Source: Arthrobacter sp. 18067
Lineage (GTDB): Bacteria; Actinomycetota; Actinomycetes; Actinomycetales; Micrococcaceae
NCBI RefSeq assembly: GCF_902706295.1
Contig: NZ_CACSJJ010000005.1
Location: 164,747-228,746, forward strand
Length of the DNA: 64,000 bases
Direction: 5' to 3'
Positions 35,495 through 43,465 of this stretch are shown here, piece after piece. Position 1 is the stretch's first letter. Each line of letters opens with the position of its first letter. The translations under genes were made by a program, and so were the position numbers. Under the pieces are notes generated by a model. It was not told where the DNA came from. It did not search any database and saw only the letters and a program-made list of their open reading frames with translations.

Positions 35495-36331
35495 ATGTAC
35501 ATAGTCGACACCGATGCCACGCCCTATGAGCTGGTCTCGAAGGCCAACCGGCCCGGACGGATCGTCCGCAAGTTGGTCAAGGAGGGCGACGTCTCCCCGG
35601 GTATCGGCTTCACGGCCGACCTCGTCCGGTACGAGGGCGGGCAGGGCGAGCCGTTCTCGACGCCGCGCCACCGGCATATCTTCAACCAGATCCGGTACAT
35701 GGTCAGCGGTACGGCCGACTTCGGAAACGGCCAGGAGGGCTCGGGTGGCCAGTCGGGATACTTCCCGGCCGGAGCGTACTACGGTCCCCAGGTCATCAAC
35801 GAAGCTGAAGTCATGCTCATCCAGTGGGGCCCGGACTGGATGAACAGGGCCGACCATGATGCCACCTACGCGAAAATGCTCGAGAGCGGGGAATTCAAGG
35901 ACGGCTATTACGTCACCAAGGACGAGCAGGGCGACGAAGTCCGTGCGGACGGCCGCAACGCCGTCTGGGAAACCTTCACGGGGAAGACCATCGTCTATCC
36001 GACACCGCACTATGGGCAGCCGATTCTCATGGACCCGCAGGGCTTCGGCTGGCGCTCAGCCGGGGAAGGCGTCGATGGAAAAATTCTGGGCACGTTCTCC
36101 GAGGACGAGGTTTATGTCGCCAACTACCAGTGGCATGACGGCGGCGTCCTCGAGCTGACACCGGAACGGCTTCAGCTCATGTGGATCATTTCCGGAAAAG
36201 CCCAGATTAACGGCGAGTCGGTCGGTGCGCGCACTGTTGTCTTCTCCGAGATCGGCGAGAACCTCCGCGTTGAGGGAACGGCTGAAACCCAGGCCGTTGT
36301 GTTCGGGCTGCCAACGCCCCAACACGCCTGA
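35495..36331 (+). CDS. Two-cupin-domain protein of unknown function
   Basis: 278-aa protein that looks like a bicupin. The N-terminal domain has a possible metal site (STPRHRHIFNQIRYMVSG then FPAGAYYGP). The C-terminal domain has ANYQWHDGGVLELTPERLQLMWIISG, with fewer obvious ligands. AAGGAG lies before the ATG. It is encoded between a P450 and an aldehyde dehydrogenase in a tight operon. A dioxygenase, isomerase or small-molecule-binding role is possible; I do not recognise a named family. Confidence 0.7.
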   Translation: MYIVDTDATPYELVSKANRPGRIVRKLVKEGDVSPGIGFTADLVRYEGGQGEPFSTPRHRHIFNQIRYMVSGTADFGNGQEGSGGQSGYFPAGAYYGPQVINEAEVMLIQWGPDWMNRADHDATYAKMLESGEFKDGYYVTKDEQGDEVRADGRNAVWETFTGKTIVYPTPHYGQPILMDPQGFGWRSAGEGVDGKILGTFSEDEVYVANYQWHDGGVLELTPERLQLMWIISGKAQINGESVGARTVVFSEIGENLRVEGTAETQAVVFGLPTPQHA

Positions 36332-36422
36332 GCCGAGACCCCACCAACCAACATTTGCTACACGAACGAAGCGCCGCAGCCGATTGGCGGCGGCGGATGC
36401 CTGATTACAGGAGAGATGCTTG

Positions 36423-37907
36423 ATGACCACGGTTACCGGCACGTCCGTGCCCTTGACACACCTCGACGCGTTCTACATCGGAGGAGAGTGGGTGAGGCCA
36501 TCGAGTGAGGACTCGGTCGACGTCATCCACCCCGCCACCGAGGACGTCTACGCAACGGTCCCCTTCGCCCGCGAATCGGACATGAACCGTGCCGTGGCGG
36601 CAGCGCGGGAGGCTTTCGACAACGGGCCCTGGCCCCGTCTGACCCACAAAGAACGCGCCGGGTACATGCGTGCCATGGCCGACGAGTTGCGCAGGAGAAC
36701 CGACGACCTCGCCGGAATCTGGGCCTCAGAGATGGGCATTCTCCACGTCGATGCCGTGACCCGCGGAGCGCGTATCCCGGGCATCTACGAGACCTACGCC
36801 GGATTCGCGGACACCTTCGACTGGACCGAACGGCACGAACCGGCAGGCGGCGGCTTCGGCATGCTGCTCCGGGAACCTGTCGGTGTCGTCGGCGCGATCA
36901 TTCCGTGGAACGCTGCGATCGTTGCGATGAGTTTCAAGATTGCTCCCGCCCTGATCGCCGGCTGCACCGTTGTCCTCAAATCGGCTCCGGAGGCGCCGGT
37001 AAGCGCGTATCTGCTCGCTGAGGTCGCCCACAGCGTCGGACTTCCTCCCGGCGTGCTGAACATCGTCACTGCCGATCGCGAAGTCTCCGAGCTCTTGGTC
37101 CGCAACCGGGGCATCGACAAGATCAGCTTCACCGGCTCGACGGTGGCAGGCAAGAAGATCGCTGAGATCTGCGCTCAGCGTGTCGCTCGGGTCAACCTCG
37201 AACTCGGCGGAAAATCGGCCGCTCTCGTGCTCGATGACTACGACATCGCAACCGCGGCAGCCTCATTGGCCGGGTCCGCGACCGAACTCACAGGCCAGGT
37301 CTGCTCGGCACTGACCCGCGTCGTCGTCAGCCGGCACCGACACGACGAGCTCGTCGAGGCGCTCAGCGCCGAGTTCGCCAAGGTGCGGGTCGGGAACCAG
37401 TTCGATGCGAATTCTGACATGGGCCCGATCGCGATGAAGCGCCAGCTGGACATGGTCAATCGCATTGTGGCCCAAGGCGTAGAGCAAGGTGCAACCTTGG
37501 CCGCGGGTGGCCGTCGACCTGAAGGACTTGACCGTGGCTACTTCATCGAGCCCACGGTCCTCGGCAACGTCGACAACCAATCCGTCGTCGCGAGCGACGA
37601 GATCTTCGGCCCGGTCCTGAGCGTCATCCCGGCGGACAACGAACAGGACCAGATCCGCATCGCGAACGACAGCCGGTACGGCCTGAACGCCGCCGTCTTC
37701 ACCAATGACGAAGAACGGGCCTGGGAGTTCGCCCGGCAGATTCGGTCCGGCACTGTCGGCCACAACGCCCACAGGAATTCTCACGCGATTGCCTTCGGCG
37801 GCTTCAAAGAGTCCGGCATCGGGCGTGAGGGTGGACGCGAAGGCTTGATTCCCTACACCGAAACGAAGGTCATCATCCTGGATCGAGAGCCGAAGAACGC
37901 GATCTAA
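36423..37907 (+). CDS. NAD(P)-dependent aldehyde dehydrogenase
   Basis: 494-aa ALDH oxidising an aldehyde to the acid. Cofactor and catalytic signatures: GAIIPWNAAI, FTGSTVAGKKIAE, Glu in VNLELGGKSA, and nucleophile Cys294 (TGQVCSALTR). The C-terminal GGFKESGIGREGG is typical. ATG 36423 follows AGGAGAG; the TTG at 36420 is a less likely start. In the pathway it could convert a P450/SDR-derived aldehyde into the acid that is then CoA-activated. Confidence 0.94.
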   Translation: MTTVTGTSVPLTHLDAFYIGGEWVRPSSEDSVDVIHPATEDVYATVPFARESDMNRAVAAAREAFDNGPWPRLTHKERAGYMRAMADELRRRTDDLAGIWASEMGILHVDAVTRGARIPGIYETYAGFADTFDWTERHEPAGGGFGMLLREPVGVVGAIIPWNAAIVAMSFKIAPALIAGCTVVLKSAPEAPVSAYLLAEVAHSVGLPPGVLNIVTADREVSELLVRNRGIDKISFTGSTVAGKKIAEICAQRVARVNLELGGKSAALVLDDYDIATAAASLAGSATELTGQVCSALTRVVVSRHRHDELVEALSAEFAKVRVGNQFDANSDMGPIAMKRQLDMVNRIVAQGVEQGATLAAGGRRPEGLDRGYFIEPTVLGNVDNQSVVASDEIFGPVLSVIPADNEQDQIRIANDSRYGLNAAVFTNDEERAWEFARQIRSGTVGHNAHRNSHAIAFGGFKESGIGREGGREGLIPYTETKVIILDREPKNAI

Positions 37908-37916
37908 GGAGCATCG

Positions 37917-39155
37917 ATGACCATCTCCTCCCTGCCTGAGCTCACGTCAGAGAACGTGCAGATTGAGAGCCCCGAGATGTACCGGGAGGGTCGTGAACGC
38001 CTCTACGGGCGCCTCCAGCAGGAGGCGCCCGTCTTCCACTACAGGCCCCTGGACGTCTTCGTGCTCAGCAGGCATGAGGACGTCCGGTTCGCCGCGCGCA
38101 CACCGGAAGTGTTCAGCTCAGCTCACGGACTCAACCTCTCCCAGCTGCGGCTCACCGAACCGGAGAAGGATGCCTATTCGGCCTTCTACGGCGCCGGCGA
38201 GCAGCTAGTCTTCGCGGATCCGCCGCGTCACCGGGACCTGCGCGCAGTCATCTCGCGTAGTTTCGCCCCCGGGCGAACAAAGAATGTCGACGCGTATGTC
38301 GCCGCGGAGGCCGAGCGGCTTGTCGCCGACCTGCCCGTCGGCGAGCCGGTCGATGCCGTTGGCAAACTCGCTGCGAAGCTTCCGGTGCGCATGATCGAGT
38401 ACTTTTTGGGGCTGCCGCCCGGCCAAGATGACCGCGTTCAGGTCTGGAGCGACGCACTCGAACAGGTCAAGCTTGTGAGGGGCGCTGAAGCCATCAAAGC
38501 CCTTGTCGGTGTTTTTGCGACGATGGATGACTTCATTCGCGAACAGATCGAGAAACGACGCTCCTCACCCGGCGAGGACTTCATCTCCGGACTCCTTACG
38601 GCTCGGCTTGACGGTTCCCCGGTCCCTGACGAAACCCTCCTCACCTACTGCAAGACACTCATCGCCGGGGGAAGTGACGTTACCCGGGGATTATTATCCG
38701 GAATGATTCACGCGCTCGCCGAACGGCCCGATGCGTGGGCGCACCTTCGGGCGGCCACCGACCTCGTTGACGGAGCGGTTGAGGAGTCCCTGCGGTGGGT
38801 CACCCCGGCCCGAGGGTTCCTTCGCACGGCCCTGGAGGACACGGAAATCCGTGGAGTGCCAATCCAAGCCGGCCAGCGTGTCTATCTCCTTCTTGACGCG
38901 GCGAACCGTGACCCTGATGTCTTTCATGATCCGTGGATTTTTGACGTCGCACGACCTGAGGCGAAGCAGCATCTTTCGTTCGGCTTTGGAGTCCACGCAT
39001 GTGTTGCTTCGCACCTGGCACGAACCGAGGCACGGTCGCTCTTGGCTGCTTTGGTGCGTCGCTTTTCGACGCTGGAGATTTCTGGCGAGCCGGAGCGAAT
39101 CCACCAGGTCCTCAGGAACGGCTTTCATTCGCTCCCGATCGTCTTCTCGACCTGA
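37917..39155 (+). CDS. Cytochrome P450 (second of three)
   Basis: 412-aa soluble P450 with heme motif FGFGVHACVAS (Cys362), I-helix GGSDVTRG (Val where many P450s have Thr; one Thr follows), K-helix EESLRW and FADPPRHRDLR. AAGGAG precedes the ATG, 9 bp after the aldehyde dehydrogenase stop. It resembles the first P450 along its whole length. Last gene of its operon. Confidence 0.95.
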   Translation: MTISSLPELTSENVQIESPEMYREGRERLYGRLQQEAPVFHYRPLDVFVLSRHEDVRFAARTPEVFSSAHGLNLSQLRLTEPEKDAYSAFYGAGEQLVFADPPRHRDLRAVISRSFAPGRTKNVDAYVAAEAERLVADLPVGEPVDAVGKLAAKLPVRMIEYFLGLPPGQDDRVQVWSDALEQVKLVRGAEAIKALVGVFATMDDFIREQIEKRRSSPGEDFISGLLTARLDGSPVPDETLLTYCKTLIAGGSDVTRGLLSGMIHALAERPDAWAHLRAATDLVDGAVEESLRWVTPARGFLRTALEDTEIRGVPIQAGQRVYLLLDAANRDPDVFHDPWIFDVARPEAKQHLSFGFGVHACVASHLARTEARSLLAALVRRFSTLEISGEPERIHQVLRNGFHSLPIVFST

Positions 39156-39594
39156 TAGCCATGCCCGGTCAGGGCTTTCGGCCGCGAACTCATGGCCGCG
39201 AACTCATGGCTGGGAAATGCCAGGGCTCGCGTCGTTCCGACTCGGAAATTGGATCACATCGCCCAGATTGAGGCTCTTGTGCATGGACTCATAGCCGAGG
39301 TTTATGGCTTCGAGCTTGCACTTCGGGTCATCAAGTCATCCAGCGGGATGCCTCCGGCGCCGGAACACCGCGTGGACCAGTCGATGTCGGCGGTAGGGCG
39401 GCTGGGCCCTTCTCCGACATGGCGATTCGACCAGGAAGATCAACGCGGTGTTCTCGGTGAGCGGTCTCCGGTCATGGTCGGAGAATGTGCTCTCGGAAAT
39501 GCAGTGCGGATCGGCGCACGAGAGTAACGCCCTGATCAGGCAGATCTAGCGTGCCGAGGCACATCGTGGGCGCTTTCGATGCGACTCGTACATC
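39156..39594. other. Gene-free stretch between convergent operons
   Basis: No ORF here has an acceptable start, composition or recognisable protein. It contains a perfect 14-bp tandem duplication (see the repeat entry). The translation VYGFELALRVIKSSSGMPPAPEHRVD in one frame looks gene-like in composition but runs without a clear start, so it could be a gene remnant. Confidence 0.4.
39181..39208. repeat. 14-bp perfect tandem duplication
   Basis: GCCGCGAACTCATG occurs twice without a gap (39181-39194 and 39195-39208) shortly after the P450 stop. Probably a slippage product in non-coding DNA. Confidence 0.85.
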
Positions 39595-39629
39595 AGGCCG
39601 CTCCGGCGAAATGACTGCCGGAGCGGCCT
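39595..39629. terminator. Bidirectional hairpin terminator
   Basis: Perfect 13-bp stem AGGCCGCTCCGGC (39595-39607) / GCCGGAGCGGCCT (39617-39629), 9-nt loop, placed 10 bp from the stop of the leftward ferredoxin gene and downstream of the rightward P450 operon. Confidence 0.8.
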
Positions 39630-39638
39630 TCTGGCCGA

Positions 39639-39830
39639 CTACTCGGAAAGTATGATCGCCGCGGCCGGGCAACCCTTGGCAGCGGCCCGGACGAGGATCT
39701 CGACTTCGCTTGAAACCGGCGTATCGATCGCAGTAGCGATCCCGTCGTCGCCGAGCGCAAAGATGCCGGGGGCATCGATGGCACAGAGGCCATGGCCCTC
39801 GCAGATATCGGGGTCGACCCGAATTTGCAT
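39639..39830 (-). CDS. [3Fe-4S]-type P450-associated ferredoxin
   Basis: 63-aa ferredoxin with Cys10 (CEGHGLC), Cys16 and Cys54 (KGCP). His13 occupies the place of the fourth Cys, the CxxHGxC pattern typical of ferredoxins that reduce actinobacterial P450s. ATG 39830 follows GGGAAG; a second ATG two codons upstream (39836) is also possible. It forms a single-gene leftward unit beginning just beside operator site 5. Confidence 0.92.
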   Translation of the reverse strand: MQIRVDPDICEGHGLCAIDAPGIFALGDDGIATAIDTPVSSEVEILVRAAAKGCPAAAIILSE

Positions 39831-39845
39831 TGTCATCTTCCCAGT

Positions 39846-39863
39846 GTACGCAAAGATGTGTAC
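39846..39863. promoter_or_regulatory. Operator site 5 between ferredoxin and ABC importer operons
   Basis: GTACGC-AAAGAT-GTGTAC, matching the consensus half-sites at 10 of 12 positions. It is 16 bp upstream of the leftward ferredoxin start and about 195 bp upstream of the rightward binding-protein gene. Promoter boxes are not clear. Confidence 0.58.
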
Positions 39864-40057
39864 ATTTATGAAACGTAATGTGATCGGCTTCACCCAAAAT
39901 CCTGAGATCCCGCGGCGAGCACGAATCGTCTGCGGCGACCGGGCTGGCGGCGTGAAGAGTCACGAGGCTTGGGACGTAGGGTTTGGTCGCGGGCGGCGAA
40001 GATGCCCTGCGTGATCGCCCTCGCGGATGCTCACACCATTCAATTGGAAGGAAAGAC

Positions 40058-41308
40058 ATGAGCTCGACAAAGATGTTGACCATGGCAGTAGCGGCCGTGG
40101 TAGTTGGCGGCATGCTCAGCGCGTGCGGCTCTGCCGGCTCTGCGGACACAGTCGGCGCTGACGGAACGAAGACGGTCACAATTGGCATCATGACGCCCCT
40201 GACCGGACCGGCTTCCGCCTCATTTGGCCAGCACACGCTCGATGCCGCGAACGCTCGCATTCAACTCGCGAACGACACCAACGAGATACCCGGTGTGAAG
40301 ATCAAGCTCGTCACCCAGGACGAGGGAACCAGCGTCGACACCTCGACGAATGCGCTCAAACGTCTCGCGGAACAGGACAACGCTCTTGTCGTCCTCGCGG
40401 CCGGCGTCTATTTCTGGGGCTCGTACCGGTACGCGGTCCAGCAGAACATTCCGGTCGTGGGTGACTGCATTGATGGGCCCGAGTGTGGGTATGCCGAGAA
40501 CAAGACAATTTTCGCGACCTTCGGAAGCTCGGACAACGACTTTAAGAGCTACAAGGGCCTGCCGGAGTTCTTCAAGAAGCAGGGCGGAACGAGCTACTGC
40601 GGGATCAGCTACGACGCGCCCTCGCCCTCGGCGAACGGAAAGGCGATGGCAGGGTCAGCCGCGGCGGCGGGTCTTCCGGTGAAGTACACGAACTTCGCGA
40701 TGCCCCGTGGGGCGGCCGATTTCTCGTCGATTGCCTTGTCCATCAAGCAGGCTGGCTGCGACATTGTCGGCGCCCAGGTTCAGGTCGCTGATGCGATCGC
40801 GCTTTACACGGCAGTGAAGAGCGCCGGCGTCACCCTGAAGAGCACGTTCGTTCAGGGCGCCTACGGCCAGGAACTGCTCAATGACCCCGCCTCGCGTGCA
40901 GCCGCGCAGGGTTTGACGGCCACCTCCGGGACGATGCCGTGGTCACAGAACACTCCAGGTGTGCAGAAGATGAAGGACGCACTCAAGAAGTACGCGGGCT
41001 GGGACTCTCCCTACCCGGCTGCGGGTTTCCAGTGGGGTTGGTTCACCGCCGACACAGCAATCGCCGGGCTCAAGAAGGCCGGCAAGGACGTGACCCGAGA
41101 GTCCTTCGTCGAGGCGCTGCGAACGGTGACTGACCACGACCACGACGGCCTCACCTGCCCGGTCGACTACTCCAAGTTCGGGACGACCTCACAGCAGTTC
41201 CCCGGGAATTGCACGTGGATGGTGAAGGTCCAGGACAACGACTTCGTGTCGATCACCGGTGACGATCCGATCCACATCGAGCCGATCCCAGGCACGAAGA
41301 ACTCCTAG
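40058..41308 (+). CDS. Branched-chain amino acid-type ABC transporter substrate-binding lipoprotein
   Basis: 416-aa periplasmic-binding-fold protein (LivJ/LivK-type, Peripla_BP_6). ATG 40058 follows GGAAGGAAAG and gives a lipoprotein signal with lipobox LSAC before GSAGSADTVG. The mature protein shows VTIGIMTPLTGPASASFGQHTLDAANARIQLAN and ends in an FVEALRTV-type region. In catabolic clusters such proteins bind aromatic or aliphatic acids rather than amino acids. It leads the operon with SDR, P450 and both fused transporter subunits; it probably captures the pathway substrate. Confidence 0.92.
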   Translation: MSSTKMLTMAVAAVVVGGMLSACGSAGSADTVGADGTKTVTIGIMTPLTGPASASFGQHTLDAANARIQLANDTNEIPGVKIKLVTQDEGTSVDTSTNALKRLAEQDNALVVLAAGVYFWGSYRYAVQQNIPVVGDCIDGPECGYAENKTIFATFGSSDNDFKSYKGLPEFFKKQGGTSYCGISYDAPSPSANGKAMAGSAAAAGLPVKYTNFAMPRGAADFSSIALSIKQAGCDIVGAQVQVADAIALYTAVKSAGVTLKSTFVQGAYGQELLNDPASRAAAQGLTATSGTMPWSQNTPGVQKMKDALKKYAGWDSPYPAAGFQWGWFTADTAIAGLKKAGKDVTRESFVEALRTVTDHDHDGLTCPVDYSKFGTTSQQFPGNCTWMVKVQDNDFVSITGDDPIHIEPIPGTKNS

Positions 41309-41337
41309 TTGGTACCAGAACGATAGGACTCCATACC

Positions 41338-42168
41338 ATGAATACCCTTGCAGGCAAGGTTGCCTGCATCACCGGGGCAGCTCGGGGGCAGGGGCGTAGC
41401 CACGCCCTCGCGCTCGCCCAAGAAGGCGCGGCAATCATTGCCCTCGACATCTGCGAGCAAGTGTCCACCGCCCCCTACTCGCTCGCCACGGAGGACGATC
41501 TCGCCCAGACAGTCGCCGAAATCGAGGCGATCGGCGGGCGAGTCATCCCGGCCGTCGTCGACGTCCGGGACGCGGAGGGTCTCAAGTCCGCAGTTGATGG
41601 CGCTGTCGCCGAACTGGGCAGACTCGACATCGTCGTCGCCAACGCCGGGATCAGCACCCCATCGCCGACCCTGACCATGGACGAGCAAGTCTGGCAGGAC
41701 ACCATCGACATCAACCTGACCGGAGCCTGGAAGACCTGTCGGGCAACGATCCCGCATATCGTCGAGGCCGGCCGAGGGGGATCGGTGATCCTGACGAGCT
41801 CGGCTGCGACCACCATGACATCCGAGAACATTGCGCACTATACGGCGTCAAAGTACGGACTAGTAGGTCTGATGAAGGTGCTCGCCAAGGAGCTCGCACC
41901 GCAAAACATCAGAGTCAACACGATCCACCCGAGCGGGGTACAAACACCAATGATCCTCAATGAACCGATGTATCGACTTTTCCGGCCAGACTTGGAGAAT
42001 CCGACGCGCGCGGACTTCGAGGAATCGGCACGCAGCCACAATGCGATGGGTCTGTTCGCACTTGAACCGGCGCAGGTCTCTGCGCTCGTTCTCTTCCTCG
42101 TGTCTGAGGCGGCGCGATGGGTCACCGGCAGTACGTATGCCATGGATGGCGGGGGGTCGGTCTCTTGA
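41338..42168 (+). CDS. Mycofactocin-coupled SDR family oxidoreductase
   Basis: 276-aa SDR of the mycofactocin-dependent subfamily. Diagnostic features are TGAARGQGRSHALALAQEG, the insertion after DIC (EQVSTAPYSLATEDDLAQTV) that traps the NAD cofactor, AHYTASKYG as the catalytic Tyr/Lys, and the ending GSTYAMDGGGSV. Members such as carveol dehydrogenases oxidise alcohols with non-exchangeable NAD and need mycofactocin to re-oxidise it. No mycofactocin biosynthesis genes are in the window. The stop overlaps the TTG of the downstream P450, suggesting successive hydroxylation and alcohol oxidation. Confidence 0.9.
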   Translation: MNTLAGKVACITGAARGQGRSHALALAQEGAAIIALDICEQVSTAPYSLATEDDLAQTVAEIEAIGGRVIPAVVDVRDAEGLKSAVDGAVAELGRLDIVVANAGISTPSPTLTMDEQVWQDTIDINLTGAWKTCRATIPHIVEAGRGGSVILTSSAATTMTSENIAHYTASKYGLVGLMKVLAKELAPQNIRVNTIHPSGVQTPMILNEPMYRLFRPDLENPTRADFEESARSHNAMGLFALEPAQVSALVLFLVSEAARWVTGSTYAMDGGGSVS

Positions 42169-43463
42169 GTACCGTGACATCTGCGAATGCATTGACTGGC
42201 GATCTGGCCGGGCTCGTCCGGGTCGAGGATCCTGCCTTCTACGACGACGACCAGTACGCGGTCTATTCCCGGCTTCGTGACGATGCCCCGTGCTTCTGGT
42301 ACGAACCGCTCGATATCCACCTCATTTCGAGGATGTCCGATATTCGCTTTGTTTCGACACATCCCGAGATCTTCTCCAACACCGGGGGCCTCACGCTGAA
42401 CCAGGTCCGGCTGGCCCGCGGTGGCTCGGTGGAGGCCTTCGAACGGTTCAACGACCCTGAAGGCGAGCTCGTCATCACGAAGGACCCTCCTCGGCATGGT
42501 GCCGTGCGTAAGATCATGACCCCGGTCCTCGCTCCACGCTACCTCTCCGGCTTCCAGGAGACTCTGGAGCGGCTATGCCGCGAGGTCCTCGATGGCGTGC
42601 CGGTCGACCAGCCATTCGACTTCGTCACAGTGGTCGCTCAGCGCCTCCCGTTGCTCGTCGCGGCCGCTCTCCTGGGCGTAGCCGAGGCCGACATCGACAT
42701 CTCTAAGATGCAAGCCTGGGTGGACGCCCTTGAGGATCTCACTCGAGTGGAGGACGCCTCCGACTTGGAGGAGCCGGGCCAGCGGTTCGACGAGATGAAG
42801 CGGTTCCTTGCAGGACAGATCGAAGCGAAGCGTAAGGCACCCGGCAATGATCTGATGTCGACGTTCCTCACGGCACATCTCGATGGCAGTTCGGTCTCCG
42901 ACGCCGTCGTTCTCGCGCATATCTCGACGCTTATGTCGAACGGTGGGACGACCCGGCTCATGTTCACCAGCCTCGCGGCGCGGTTTGCGGACAACCCTGA
43001 ACTCATCGCTCAGTGCCGTGCCGAGCCCGACCTGCTCCACGCGGTCATTGAAGAGTGCCTGAGGATGGATCCACCCGCTCGCGGGTTTGTCCGGACCGTC
43101 CTTGCCGACGTCACTGTGGGCGGAGTCGACCTGGTGCCCGGTGATCGCGTTTACATGCTCTACCCGTCGGCAAACCGAGATCCGGAGGCGTTCGATCGCC
43201 CCGACGAGTTCGACCCTCGAAGGACGTGGACGGCAAGTCACGCAACCTTCGGTTTCGGATCGCACTTCTGTCTCGGGTCCGGGTTGGCCCGCATTGAGGC
43301 CCAGCTGCTATTCGCCGAATTCATCCGGCGCTTCGATGCCATCGAGCGCAGCGGTCCTGCAGAGCAGTACTCGCATGTTCAGCTCAATGGCCTGGCATCC
43401 TTGCCGGTCACCGTCCGCCCGCACTCTGAAGCGCTCGCGGACCTCCCGGGAACGGAATCGTAA
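42165..43463 (+). CDS. Cytochrome P450 (third of three)
   Basis: About 432-aa soluble P450 with heme motif FGFGSHFCLGSG (Cys369), I-helix MSNGGTTR, K-helix EECLRM, and ITKDPPRHGAVRK. The longer ORF begins inside the SDR gene, so the TTG at 42165 (overlapping its stop, behind a G-rich stretch) is preferred; GTG 42174 is an alternative. It is more distant from the other two P450s. It lies directly upstream of the fused permease gene, 2 bp away. Confidence 0.93.
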   Translation: MSTVTSANALTGDLAGLVRVEDPAFYDDDQYAVYSRLRDDAPCFWYEPLDIHLISRMSDIRFVSTHPEIFSNTGGLTLNQVRLARGGSVEAFERFNDPEGELVITKDPPRHGAVRKIMTPVLAPRYLSGFQETLERLCREVLDGVPVDQPFDFVTVVAQRLPLLVAAALLGVAEADIDISKMQAWVDALEDLTRVEDASDLEEPGQRFDEMKRFLAGQIEAKRKAPGNDLMSTFLTAHLDGSSVSDAVVLAHISTLMSNGGTTRLMFTSLAARFADNPELIAQCRAEPDLLHAVIEECLRMDPPARGFVRTVLADVTVGGVDLVPGDRVYMLYPSANRDPEAFDRPDEFDPRRTWTASHATFGFGSHFCLGSGLARIEAQLLFAEFIRRFDAIERSGPAEQYSHVQLNGLASLPVTVRPHSEALADLPGTES

Positions 43464-43465
43464 TT

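Noticed and set aside
39192..39527. ORF between convergent operons after the second P450
   Set aside because: No ribosome-binding site, no recognisable product, and it crosses the tandem duplication and approaches the terminator; left as a possible remnant only.
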